DNA of 64,000 nucleotides, from NCBI RefSeq assembly GCF_050916235.1, contig NZ_CP104854.1, positions 1,488,001-1,552,000 of the forward strand, written 5' to 3'. The notes beneath the pieces were generated by a model that saw only the letters and a list, made by a program, of their open reading frames with translations, had not been told where the DNA came from and made no database searches. The position numbers were made by a program, and so were the translations under genes. Source of the DNA: Maridesulfovibrio sp050916235. Its GTDB lineage: Bacteria > Desulfobacterota > Desulfovibrionia > Desulfovibrionales > Desulfovibrionaceae. Of this stretch, positions 8,957-16,441 are shown in pieces (the stretch's first letter is position 1; every line of letters starts with the position of its first letter).

Positions 8957-9397
8957 TTATGCGGGCCTGATGGTCAGAACCGGGCACTTGGCGGACTTTA
9001 CCACCTTCTCAGCCACGGAACCGAACAGAATCCGGTCTATTCCGGCACGACCGTGGGTGCCCATGATCACAAGATCGATGCCTTCGCTTTCAGCGATGCT
9101 CAGGATTTCCTCGGCAGCATAGCCGGTAACGACCTTGCCGTTTACGTTCATACCCTTGAAGTTTTCCTCAATAAAAGTCTCCATTGTAGAATCTGCACCG
9201 GTCACAATCTCACCGACAAAATTTTCAATGGAGCTGGGCGGTACATGGAATCCCACATACTGATCCAGAGACGGGGCCACGTACAGACACATGATCTCCG
9301 CTCCCATTGTCTTTGCCAGAGTGCTTGCGTAGTCAGCTACAACAGGGCTGTGATCGGAAAAGTCCACTGCGCACAGAATCTTCTTGATGGTTGCCAT
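8957..9397 (-). CDS. Universal stress protein, UspA family (ATP-binding type)
   Basis: This 146-residue cytoplasmic protein is a single Usp domain. It begins IKKILCAVDFSDHSPVVADYA and ends with the nucleotide-binding signature MGTHGRAGIDRILFGSVAE, which matches the G-2X-G-9X-G(S/T) pattern of the ATP-binding (MJ0577-like) class. It is a single-gene unit with GGAGG seven bases before the ATG and a strong terminator behind. The exact role is not deducible. Usp proteins are common in sulfate reducers and respond to energy or oxidative stress. Confidence 0.93.
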   Translation of the reverse strand: MATIKKILCAVDFSDHSPVVADYASTLAKTMGAEIMCLYVAPSLDQYVGFHVPPSSIENFVGEIVTGADSTMETFIEENFKGMNVNGKVVTGYAAEEILSIAESEGIDLVIMGTHGRAGIDRILFGSVAEKVVKSAKCPVLTIRPA

Positions 9398-9629
9398 ATT
9401 AGTCCTCCCTGTTATCAGTTTGAATATGGAAGAAAGTGCATTTCAAAATTTCTTACTTCAAATAGTAACGGAAAATGCAAGGCATGGACAAGCATTTTCT
9501 TATGTTTTATCATTCAGGTGGAAAAAAAGTCTTCCCTTTAATTTTGTTAAGCTTTCTTGGGAATTTTTTTCCGACCTCACATAAAGACAAATACTACGAA
9601 TTCAGCCACTTAGTGTAAAGTCTAGACTT

Positions 9630-9645
9630 TGGCAAGCTCATTGCA
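9630..9645 (+). promoter_or_regulatory. Sigma-54 promoter (-24/-12)
   Basis: TGGCAAG-CTCA-TTGCA matches the RpoN consensus TGGCACG-N4-TTGCW at nearly every position, with the correct GG-to-GC spacing. The start site would fall near 9656, 27 bases ahead of the ATG at 9683. Confidence 0.8.
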
Positions 9646-9682
9646 TAAAGATCTGCGAAACCACAGGCTGAGGAGTAAGCAT

Positions 9683-10159
9683 ATGAAGATAAGTCCTGAA
9701 CAGATTGAAGCCTTACAACAGCAGCAACAGCAAGCGAACAAGGCAAAGAAGGTGAACGGGGCGGCTTTCGGAGAATTCCTGAATCAGGAAGTACAGCAGG
9801 GCGAAGCCCAGAAGACTGCTACTCACACTCCGTTACCGGGTCTTCAGGCCATGAACCCCCTGCTGCAGTTGCAGCAGACAGCGCCGGTACAGACCGCTCA
9901 GATCAGCGAAGGCGAATTCGTGGGCAAGGTCGAGGAACTTTTCGGTAAGCTGGAAACCTACGCACAGCAGCTCGGATCAGAAGGCGGGCTCAAGCAGGCA
10001 TACAGTACTCTCGAAGGAATTCAAGGTGGAGTTGAATCCCTAAAGAAGAACTGGCCCGGTGTTAACAGCGAAAACCCGGAACTCGGTTCCATTGTCTCCG
10101 AACTGGAAGTCATGGCTGCGACCGAACAGATCAAATTTAACAGGGGAGACTACGCGTAG
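9683..10159 (+). CDS. Hypothetical Gln-rich protein under a sigma-54 promoter
   Basis: I do not recognise this 158-residue protein. It begins MKISPEQIEALQQQQQQANK, lacks a signal peptide or membrane segment, and is helical and Gln/Glu-rich, with a glutamine run at residues 12-17. The C-terminal half (SEGEFVGKVEELFGKLETYA onward) looks like an amphipathic helical bundle. The start at 9683 is supported by GAGGAG eight bases upstream; a longer frame from 9629 would begin at or before the predicted transcription start and is rejected. It forms a single-gene unit between the promoter at 9630 and the terminator at 10202. Sigma-54 control in Desulfovibrionaceae often marks flagellar or nitrogen genes, so either link is possible. 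Confidence 0.75.
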   Translation: MKISPEQIEALQQQQQQANKAKKVNGAAFGEFLNQEVQQGEAQKTATHTPLPGLQAMNPLLQLQQTAPVQTAQISEGEFVGKVEELFGKLETYAQQLGSEGGLKQAYSTLEGIQGGVESLKKNWPGVNSENPELGSIVSELEVMAATEQIKFNRGDYA

Positions 10160-10201
10160 AACACGCAGAACTTTCCCATGTGCAGGCAAAACTGCACAGA
10201 A

Positions 10202-10238
10202 AAACCGCAAACCCGATATGGGTGAGCGGTTTTTTTTA
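10202..10238 (+). terminator. Terminator after the sigma-54-driven gene
   Basis: AAACCGC pairs with GCGGTTT, with an inner CCC/GGG pair, and is followed by eight further T. Confidence 0.85.
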
Positions 10239-10385
10239 TGCTGTGATTTTCAGTGACAGACATATCGTCACCGAATGATTCCAACCTACAACCTGTATTT
10301 TCGATTATTTCTACGGGGTGTTAAATCGCCAGCCAGAACTATCTTTCCTGAAAACAGATGAATTGAAGATCTGAACCTCAGTCGC

Positions 10386-11336
10386 TTACACCGAACACCG
10401 GAGTGCTCCGAAAAGATTATCCAGCTGCGGCAGGAAAGGCGCAGTCCTGAGCTCGTATTCATCAAAGCCGAGCACGACTGGTTCCGCATCAGGTGAGGAT
10501 CTCACTTCCATTGCCCCGGGATTGAAGGAGATGAGCATGGGAACAATCTCCTTGTCCCCGTCCCCGCACAGGGACTCCCGGTATTCGGGAATGAATGAAA
10601 CCTTCCGTCCGGAACTGTGCGTGGCGGAAACCGATGTAAGGGTAGTCACCAGCCGAAGCACCTCACCGTTGTCTCCGAACACCAGAGACCCGGAATCGCC
10701 GTTAATACCCACGGCATCCGAGTCGTAGGCAGTTATGATTCCTGCCGGAGTCCTGACCTGTACCGGTTCGGCAGGTTCCAGCGAAACCAGCCTTCCTTCC
10801 GGGCTGAAACTCATACCTATTCTGGTCTTCACGGCTCCGCAGGGAGTTTTCAGCGTGACGGTTTCACCGGGCCAGAGGGTGATGGACCGCAGCGCACCGC
10901 TCTCATAAAAACAGAGCCCGATAACCTTTACATTGAGAGGTCCGGCCGGGGTCTCAAGTGTCAGTCTGCCTGCCAGCTTTTCCTCGTCTTCCTGTGTCCA
11001 GTAGCCGGAAAGCTTGCCGTTCAAAGGAAATACTCTTTTAACCCGCCCGGATTCGTAAAATGTGACCATCTCTGCCGGAATTATTCCCGAAGGGGTAAAC
11101 ACCGGTGTAATCCGCTCAAGAGGAAGGGTTTTCACGTTGCCGTTCTCATAGAAGTGAACGGCCTGCACAGTCTTGCGTCGCAGGTCGTCAGTGGAAAATT
11201 GGGGGGTAAGTTCTCCAGCTTCGGTCAAAAGTACACATTCTTCCACAGGAGAACAGGAGCGGACAACTCCGCTCCTGTAAAATTCAACAGTACCGGCCAC
11301 GGGAATCTGCCCGGCTTCAGTTATGCATAAGTTCAT
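10386..11336 (-). CDS. Hypothetical FYESG-repeat protein, last gene of the nifV operon
   Basis: This 316-residue protein has no recognised function. It is built from about six beta-type repeats in which a TPxG turn is followed by V-x-FYESG-x-V-(K/R): FYRSGVVRS, FYENGNVKT, FYESGRVKR, FYESGALRS, then weaker FSPEGRLVS and FGDNGEVLR. These resemble MORN-like two-strand repeats. There is no signal peptide or membrane helix. The ATG at 11336 is chosen because AGGAGG lies seven bases upstream; the TTG one codon earlier is less likely. It overlaps the preceding small membrane gene by 20 bases and sits at the end of the nifV operon, so a role linked to nitrogen fixation is inferred from context only. 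Confidence 0.8.
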   Translation of the reverse strand: MNLCITEAGQIPVAGTVEFYRSGVVRSCSPVEECVLLTEAGELTPQFSTDDLRRKTVQAVHFYENGNVKTLPLERITPVFTPSGIIPAEMVTFYESGRVKRVFPLNGKLSGYWTQEDEEKLAGRLTLETPAGPLNVKVIGLCFYESGALRSITLWPGETVTLKTPCGAVKTRIGMSFSPEGRLVSLEPAEPVQVRTPAGIITAYDSDAVGINGDSGSLVFGDNGEVLRLVTTLTSVSATHSSGRKVSFIPEYRESLCGDGDKEIVPMLISFNPGAMEVRSSPDAEPVVLGFDEYELRTAPFLPQLDNLFGALRCSV

Positions 11337-11556
11337 CAACTGCCCTCCTCAGCTCAAGGGAAATAGTGCCTTCTCCAAAAGATCCGTTCACCTTCCCTGT
11401 AGAAACTTTATATTTTACATTCAGATACGTCATTCCTTCACCCCTTCCTCTGACCAGCAGATATGTTGCGTATGCCGCCACAACCATCAGAACCAGCCCG
11501 GCAACAGGATACGGTTCAAGGAATGTCAGTAAATCGGTGATATGTATTTTCAACAT
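11317..11556 (-). CDS. Small single-pass membrane protein, nifV operon
   Basis: This 79-residue protein has one strong transmembrane segment, YPVAGLVLMVVAAYATYLLV (residues about 16-35), followed by the basic stretch RGRGEG and a short hydrophilic tail ending in an amphipathic SLELRRAVDELMHN helix. I recognise no family. The upstream GGCGGGG gives a moderate ribosome site. It overlaps the exported peptide gene before it by 41 bases and the FYESG-repeat gene after it by 20 bases. This tight overlap argues that all three are real and co-translated. The topology suggests a membrane anchor for a partner, but no sequence motif supports a specific function. Confidence 0.65.
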   Translation of the reverse strand: MLKIHITDLLTFLEPYPVAGLVLMVVAAYATYLLVRGRGEGMTYLNVKYKVSTGKVNGSFGEGTISLELRRAVDELMHN

Positions 11557-11752
11557 GCTTTACCCCGCCTGTGCATAAATGTTCAGGAGGCGTCCCGGTC
11601 CGCCCAGGGTGTACAGCTGCAACGGATACGGGAACGGCTCCATCAGTCAGTTCTTTCTCCTGCGAGCATTGTCGCAGCTCGGCAGAATAGACGGGACGGG
11701 CCATCATAGCGATCCAGAAAAATATCAGAATACTGCGTTTTATCAGACTCAT
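11516..11752 (-). CDS. Small exported hypothetical protein coupled to nifV
   Basis: This 78-residue frame starts with a plausible signal peptide, MSLIKRSILIFFWIAMMARP then VYSA, leaving a mature chain of about 53 residues with two cysteines (QCSQ and LCTG). No family is recognised. Its ATG overlaps the nifV stop in an ATGA arrangement and GGAGAG sits eight bases upstream, a good case for translational coupling. It overlaps the next small gene by 41 bases, which is rather long, so it is the least certain member of the operon. Confidence 0.5.
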   Translation of the reverse strand: MSLIKRSILIFFWIAMMARPVYSAELRQCSQEKELTDGAVPVSVAAVHPGRTGTPPEHLCTGGVKHVENTYHRFTDIP

Positions 11753-12855
11753 GACAGTAACTCTCCGTTGCTGAGTTTAAGCAGCTCACTGCGGGTCAAC
11801 GGACGGCTGAGCCTGCAGGAAAGCTGACGCACAGCCTCTGTCAGAGTGGCAAGATCTGTTGCGGAGCTGTCCACTCCGCACTCGTTCAGGGCACTGCGAA
11901 CCGCAGCCCGGCCACTCTTTCCACCCACGGCCAGTTTGCGGGATATGCCCACGGACTCGGGATTGTAAGGCTCGAAAAGATCCGGAGACTTACTGAGTGC
12001 GTGGGTATGCAGTCCTGATTCACATGCAAAAATGTCGGTTCCTACAACGGCCTTGGTCCTTGAAACAGGTACCTTGGCTGCAGCGGATACAAGCAGACAT
12101 ACATCCTTGAGGACATCGGTCGAGTAACCTTCATGTCCTCCACGCAGGGCCAGGTGGGCCACAAGCTCCTCGGTGGCGGCAATGCCCGAGCGCTCACCGA
12201 TGCCAAGGACAGAAACGTCCGCATAATCCGCACCAGCTTCAAGGGCGGTCACGGAGTTAGCAGTCGCCATACCGAAATCGTCATGGCAGTGGACCGCGAT
12301 GTCTATGGTGATCCGGGACCGGAATCTTGAGACCAGCTTTTCCATGGCAAGCGGGGTCAGTTGCCCGAGAGAATCCGAAAGCCTGACCCTTGAAGCTCCG
12401 CACACTTCCGCATGCAGGGCCATGGACATGGCAAAGTCGGCATCCGCGCGGGATATATCCTCAAGACCGACCGAAACATATTCGAAGCCGGCTTTTTTGG
12501 CGGTACGTATGGCAGCTGCAAGCTTGCGCAGCATGGACTGCCGGTCCGACTCCAGACGCTTTTCAATATGCAGGTCGGAAACAGGCACCCCGATACTGAT
12601 GCGGTCAACAGGCAGTCTGGATGCAGCCAGAATATCTTTTTCACGGCAGGGAGACCAAACGCTCAGTCGGGTGTTCTTATTTACTGCGCTCAAATGCTGT
12701 GCAAACTCGATGATACCTTCCTGGCCGACCCAACCGATCTCAATCTCTTCCACGCCCATCTTCATGAGCCCGTCGGCTATACGCATTCTGGTTTCAACGT
12801 TGAAGTATGCTCCGAACAACTGTGCGCCTTCACGCAGGGTGGTATCTATCAGCAT
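11749..12855 (-). CDS. nifV: Homocitrate synthase NifV
   Basis: NifV condenses acetyl-CoA with 2-oxoglutarate to homocitrate, the organic ligand of FeMo-co. The 368-residue protein shows the DRE-TIM barrel landmarks: DTTLREGAQ at residues 4-12, the metal-binding HCHDDFGMA near residue 190, and GLHTHAL near residue 280. It ends without the LeuA regulatory domain, as expected for NifV rather than isopropylmalate synthase. The ATG at 12855 is preferred over the upstream GTG because GGAGG lies eight bases before it. A sigma-54 promoter lies 42-57 bases upstream, divergent from nifH. Three unknown genes follow with overlapping starts. Confidence 0.92.
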   Translation of the reverse strand: MLIDTTLREGAQLFGAYFNVETRMRIADGLMKMGVEEIEIGWVGQEGIIEFAQHLSAVNKNTRLSVWSPCREKDILAASRLPVDRISIGVPVSDLHIEKRLESDRQSMLRKLAAAIRTAKKAGFEYVSVGLEDISRADADFAMSMALHAEVCGASRVRLSDSLGQLTPLAMEKLVSRFRSRITIDIAVHCHDDFGMATANSVTALEAGADYADVSVLGIGERSGIAATEELVAHLALRGGHEGYSTDVLKDVCLLVSAAAKVPVSRTKAVVGTDIFACESGLHTHALSKSPDLFEPYNPESVGISRKLAVGGKSGRAAVRSALNECGVDSSATDLATLTEAVRQLSCRLSRPLTRSELLKLSNGELLS

Positions 12856-12896
12856 TTCATCATCCTCCACGGGATTAACAGTTCACACTTCCCTTG

Positions 12897-12912
12897 AGCA
12901 TAATTGATGCCA
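12897..12912 (-). promoter_or_regulatory. Sigma-54 promoter of the nifV operon
   Basis: Read leftward, TGGCATC-AATT-ATGCT keeps the essential GG and GC doublets with ten bases between them. The predicted start is near 12886, about 30 bases before the nifV ATG. Confidence 0.7.
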
Positions 12913-12985
12913 AAATCAATCCGGACCATATCTTCATTAATTTATATTAAATACTGCCAGTTAGACCATTTTTGACAGAATACAG

Positions 12986-13051
12986 AAGTGTAGTCTGCTA
13001 CACTTTTGCGTACATATTTAGTTTATTCCTACAATTTTGTCGCCTGACAAA
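12986..13051. promoter_or_regulatory. Two inverted repeats in the nifH-nifV control region (candidate activator sites)
   Basis: AAGTGTAG-tctg-CTACACTT (12986-13005) is a perfect 8-bp inverted repeat, and TTTGTC-gcct-GACAAA (13036-13051) a perfect 6-bp one. Both lie between the two divergent sigma-54 promoters, about 60-130 bases from each, the distance range at which NifA binds. The classical NifA site is TGT-N10-ACA. These read TGT-N8-ACA and TGT-N6-ACA, so the identity of the binding protein is open. Confidence 0.45.
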
Positions 13052-13112
13052 GACACCCCGCACACCAAAATAAATTTTATAATTTCAGTGAATTACGCAC
13101 TGCATCGTCATT

Positions 13113-13128
13113 TGGCACGCACCTTGCC
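13113..13128 (+). promoter_or_regulatory. Sigma-54 promoter of the nif operon
   Basis: TGGCACG-CACC-TTGCC is an almost perfect RpoN site. Transcription would begin near 13139, giving a leader of about 39 bases to nifH. Confidence 0.9.
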
Positions 13129-13177
13129 TTAAGGGCTACAGCATCAACGACAACAATCCAACCCCATGGAGGAAATT

Positions 13178-14005
13178 ATGAGAAAGGTAGCAATTTACGG
13201 AAAAGGCGGAATAGGAAAGTCCACAACCACCCAGAACACCGTTGCAGGTCTGGCAACAATGGACCGTAAAGTAATGGTCGTTGGCTGTGACCCCAAGGCC
13301 GACTCAACCCGCCTTCTGCTCGGCGGTCTCGCCCAGAAGTCCGTACTCGACACCCTTCGCGAAGAAGGTGAGGACGTTGAACTTGAGGATATCCGCAAGC
13401 CCGGTTTCGGTGAATCATGGTGTGTTGAATCCGGCGGCCCTGAACCCGGTGTAGGTTGTGCAGGACGCGGTATCATCACTTCCATCAATATGCTGGAAAA
13501 CCTCGGTGCCTACGATGAATCAGAAAACCTCGACTATGTTTTCTACGACGTTCTCGGCGACGTTGTATGCGGCGGATTCGCAATGCCCATCCGCGACGGT
13601 AAGGCAGAAGAAATCTACATCGTATGTTCCGGTGAAATGATGGCCATGTATGCAGCCAACAACATCTGCAAGGGTATCATGAAATACGCACAGTCCGGCG
13701 GCGTTCGCCTGGGCGGTCTTATCTGCAACTCCCGTAACGTAGACAACGAGAAAGAGATGATCGAAGAGCTGGCCCGCAAGCTCGGCACCCAGATGATCTA
13801 CTTCGTTCCCCGCGACAACGACGTACAGCGTGCGGAAATCAACCGTAAGACAGTTATCGAGTGGAACCCCGAAGTAAAACAGGCCGACACATACAGGGGA
13901 CTGGCCAAGGCTATCGACGAAAACAAAATGTTCGTCATCCCCACCCCGCTTGAAATCGACGAACTCGAACAGCTGCTCCTCGATTACGGCCTGATGGAAG
14001 CTTAA
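13178..14005 (+). CDS. nifH: Nitrogenase iron protein NifH
   Basis: NifH is the ATP-dependent electron donor to the MoFe protein and is also needed for cofactor synthesis. The 275-residue protein has the P-loop YGKGGIGKSTTTQN, the first cluster cysteine in EPGVGCAGRGI, which also holds the Arg that DraT can ADP-ribosylate in other species, and the second in LGDVVCGGFAMP. The cluster-bridging homodimer is implied. The ATG at 13178 is chosen because GGAGG precedes it; the ATG at 13166 has no ribosome site. It is the first gene of the sigma-54-driven cluster. The adjoining nifI genes, rather than draTG, are the likely post-translational control. Confidence 0.98.
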   Translation: MRKVAIYGKGGIGKSTTTQNTVAGLATMDRKVMVVGCDPKADSTRLLLGGLAQKSVLDTLREEGEDVELEDIRKPGFGESWCVESGGPEPGVGCAGRGIITSINMLENLGAYDESENLDYVFYDVLGDVVCGGFAMPIRDGKAEEIYIVCSGEMMAMYAANNICKGIMKYAQSGGVRLGGLICNSRNVDNEKEMIEELARKLGTQMIYFVPRDNDVQRAEINRKTVIEWNPEVKQADTYRGLAKAIDENKMFVIPTPLEIDELEQLLLDYGLMEA

Positions 14006-14042
14006 TTCCCCTATTTTTAACAGCACACAAGGAGAGACGAAA

Positions 14043-14390
14043 ATGATGATCATGGTGAGAGCAATTGTAAGACCAGAGAAAGCTGACGATGTCCTTGCGG
14101 CACTTATGGACAACGGCTTCCCCGCCGTAACCAAATACTCAGTAGCCGGCCGCGGTAAACAGCGCGGCATCAAAATCGGCGAAGTGACCTATGACGAAAT
14201 CCCCAAAACCATGCTCATGAGCGTGGTCAAGGCAGAAGACAAGGACTTCGTTATCAGCACCATCATGGATGCGGCACGCTCAGGAACCAAAGGCGCATTC
14301 GGCGACGGAAAGATCTTCGTAACCGATGTTGAAGACGTCTACACCATCAGTTCCGGTATCAACGAAGCGGCCCCGGCAAAGGAGGCCTAG
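14043..14390 (+). CDS. nifI1: PII-like nitrogenase regulator NifI1
   Basis: NifI1 and NifI2 are GlnB-family proteins that bind 2-oxoglutarate and ATP/ADP and switch off nitrogenase by binding the NifDK protein (established in Methanococcus and related groups). This 115-residue copy begins MMIMVRAIVRPEKADDVLAA and contains the PII-like GRGKQRGIK T-loop entry and the GDGKIFVTDVEDVYTI C-terminal block. Its T-loop region differs from that of GlnB. AAGGAG precedes the ATG. It lies between nifH and nifD, the arrangement found in methanogens, clostridia and sulfate reducers, and is separated from nifI2 by one base. Confidence 0.95.
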   Translation: MMIMVRAIVRPEKADDVLAALMDNGFPAVTKYSVAGRGKQRGIKIGEVTYDEIPKTMLMSVVKAEDKDFVISTIMDAARSGTKGAFGDGKIFVTDVEDVYTISSGINEAAPAKEA

Positions 14391-14391
14391 T

Positions 14392-14766
14392 ATGAAGGAG
14401 ATCATCGCTGTCGTGCGGATGAACATGATGAACCGCACCAAGAAAGCCATAACCGCAGCAGGCGTTGACGCCTTCTTCGCCCACGAGGCCCAGGGCCGTG
14501 GAAAAGGCTTCGTCAACACAACCGTGCTTGAAGGGGCTGAAATGGGATACGAGGAAGCAGCGGCAGTACTGGGAGAAAAGGGCAACCTCTACCCCAAAAG
14601 GGTATTGACCGCAGTGGTCCCCGATAAAGACGTGGACGCAATTGTCACTGCCATCATGGAAGTTAACAGGACCGGAAAGCCCGGCGACGGAAAGATCTTC
14701 ATCTGCCCCATCGGCGATGCAGTAAGAGTAAGAACCGGTGAGACCGGCGCAAAGTCCATCGCTTAA
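14392..14766 (+). CDS. nifI2: PII-like nitrogenase regulator NifI2
   Basis: The 124-residue partner of NifI1 begins MKEIIAVVRMNMMNRTKKAI, carries the GRGKGFVNT loop entry and ends with the GDGKIFICPIGDAVRVRTGE block typical of the family. The longer insert between these (EGAEMGYEEAAAVLGEKGNL) is the region in NifI2 that contacts NifDK in studied systems. The start at 14392 follows AAAGGAGG and begins one base after the nifI1 stop; longer frames run through the nifI1 coding region and are rejected. It precedes nifD by 19 bases. Confidence 0.95.
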   Translation: MKEIIAVVRMNMMNRTKKAITAAGVDAFFAHEAQGRGKGFVNTTVLEGAEMGYEEAAAVLGEKGNLYPKRVLTAVVPDKDVDAIVTAIMEVNRTGKPGDGKIFICPIGDAVRVRTGETGAKSIA

Positions 14767-14785
14767 CACCACAGGAGAATATGAA

Positions 14786-16423
14786 ATGACTACCAAGACC
14801 AAAGTGGTGCAGTGGGACCCGGCGGACGTCAAGGATGAGCTTCTCAAGAAGTATCCGCCTAAAGTGGCCCGCAAGCGCGCCAAGCAGATAATGATCAACG
14901 AGGCGACCGAAAGTGAAACTCCGCCGGAAATTGTAGCCAACGTGCGCACCATCCCCGGCATCATCACCATGCGCGGCTGCACCTACGCAGGCTGTAAGGG
15001 CGTTATCATGGGCCCCACCCGCGACATCGTGAACATCACCCACGGTCCCATCGGCTGCGGATTCTACTCCTGGCTGACCCGCCGTAACCAGACCGACGCA
15101 GGTCCGGACGGCGAAAACTATATGACCTACTGCTTCTCCACCGACATGCAGGATCAGGATATCATCTTCGGTGGAGAAAAGAAGCTCGAGGCAGCAATTC
15201 AGGATGCATACGACCTCTTCCATCCCAAGGGCATCTGCATCTTCTCCACCTGCCCGGTAGGCCTGATAGGTGACGATGTACACGCCGTTGCCAGAAAGAT
15301 GAAAGCAAAATTCGGCGACTGCAACGTCTTTGCCTTCTCCTGTGAAGGTTACAAGGGTGTATCCCAGTCCGCCGGTCACCACATAGCAAACAACGAGGTT
15401 TTCACCCACCTGGTGGGAACAAATGAAACCCCGCGTACCGAAGAGTACAAGATCAACCTGCTCGGAGAATACAACATCGGCGGTGACGGTTTTGAAATCG
15501 ACCGTGTTCTCAAGAAATGCGGCATCACCAACCTCGCCACCTTCTCCGGCAACTCAACATACGACCAGTTCGCATCGGCCCAGCATGCCGACCTGAGCTG
15601 TGTAATGTGCCACCGTTCCATCAACTACGTGGCAGACATGCTGGAAACCAAATACGGCATCCCCTGGATCAAGGTTAACTTCATCGGAGCTGAAGCCACC
15701 GCCAAGTCCCTTCGCAAGATAGGTGAATACTTCGGCGACAAGAAGCTCATCGACCGCATTGAAGAAGTAATCGCCGAGGAAATGCCTGAAGTGGAAGCAG
15801 TTGCTGCGGATGTACGTTCCCGCACCGAAGGCAAGACCGCAATGCTCTTTGTCGGTGGTTCCCGTGCACACCACTATCAGGAACTGTTCAATGAAATGGG
15901 CATGAAGACCCTGTCCGCCGGTTATGAATTCGGTCACCGCGATGACTACGAAGGCCGCCGCGTAATCCCGGATATCAAGGTCGACGCCGACTCCCGTAAC
16001 ATCGAAGAGCTGGATGTAGTGCCTGATGACAAGCTTTACCGCCCGCGTAAAACCGAAGCTGAAATCAAGGCCCTTGAAGACGCAGGCTACCAGTTCAAGC
16101 ATTACGAAGGCCTTAACCCGGATATGGACAAGGGGACCATCATTATCGACGACCTCAACCAGTACGAGGCTGAAAAACTGGTTGAACTGCTCAAGCCGGA
16201 CCTCTTCTGCGCAGGTATCAAGGAGAAATTCTCCATCCAGAAGACCGGTGTCCCCTTGAAGCAGCTTCACAGCTACGACTCCGGAGGTCCTTACGCAGGA
16301 TTCCAGGGCGCGATCAACTTCTACAAGGAAATCGACCGCCTCGTCGGCAGCAAGGTCTGGAGCTACATGAAAGCACCCTGGCAGGAAAACCCGGAACTGA
16401 CAGCCACGTTTGTCTGGGAATAG
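14786..16423 (+). CDS. nifD: Nitrogenase MoFe protein alpha chain NifD
   Basis: NifD carries FeMo-co and shares the P-cluster with NifK. The 545-residue protein has the P-cluster cysteines in RGCTYAGCKG, HGPIGCGFY and FSTCPVGLIGDD, the substrate-site residues in SQSAGHHIAN (Gln and His equivalent to Azotobacter Q191/H195), the FeMo-co cysteine in VMCHRSINYV, and the cofactor histidine in QLHSYDSGGPY. An insert relative to Azotobacter near residues 380-430 is typical of the group with nifI genes between nifH and nifD. AGGAG precedes the ATG. The Mo type is inferred from the motifs and from nifE/nifN/nifV. Confidence 0.97.
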   Translation: MTTKTKVVQWDPADVKDELLKKYPPKVARKRAKQIMINEATESETPPEIVANVRTIPGIITMRGCTYAGCKGVIMGPTRDIVNITHGPIGCGFYSWLTRRNQTDAGPDGENYMTYCFSTDMQDQDIIFGGEKKLEAAIQDAYDLFHPKGICIFSTCPVGLIGDDVHAVARKMKAKFGDCNVFAFSCEGYKGVSQSAGHHIANNEVFTHLVGTNETPRTEEYKINLLGEYNIGGDGFEIDRVLKKCGITNLATFSGNSTYDQFASAQHADLSCVMCHRSINYVADMLETKYGIPWIKVNFIGAEATAKSLRKIGEYFGDKKLIDRIEEVIAEEMPEVEAVAADVRSRTEGKTAMLFVGGSRAHHYQELFNEMGMKTLSAGYEFGHRDDYEGRRVIPDIKVDADSRNIEELDVVPDDKLYRPRKTEAEIKALEDAGYQFKHYEGLNPDMDKGTIIIDDLNQYEAEKLVELLKPDLFCAGIKEKFSIQKTGVPLKQLHSYDSGGPYAGFQGAINFYKEIDRLVGSKVWSYMKAPWQENPELTATFVWE

Positions 16424-16441
16424 CAGATAAGGAGATATGAC

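Noticed and set aside
12960..13060. Classical NifA enhancer TGT-N10-ACA
   Set aside because: I could not find one with exact spacing; only TGT-N8-ACA and TGT-N6-ACA occur, so I list the inverted repeats as candidates instead.
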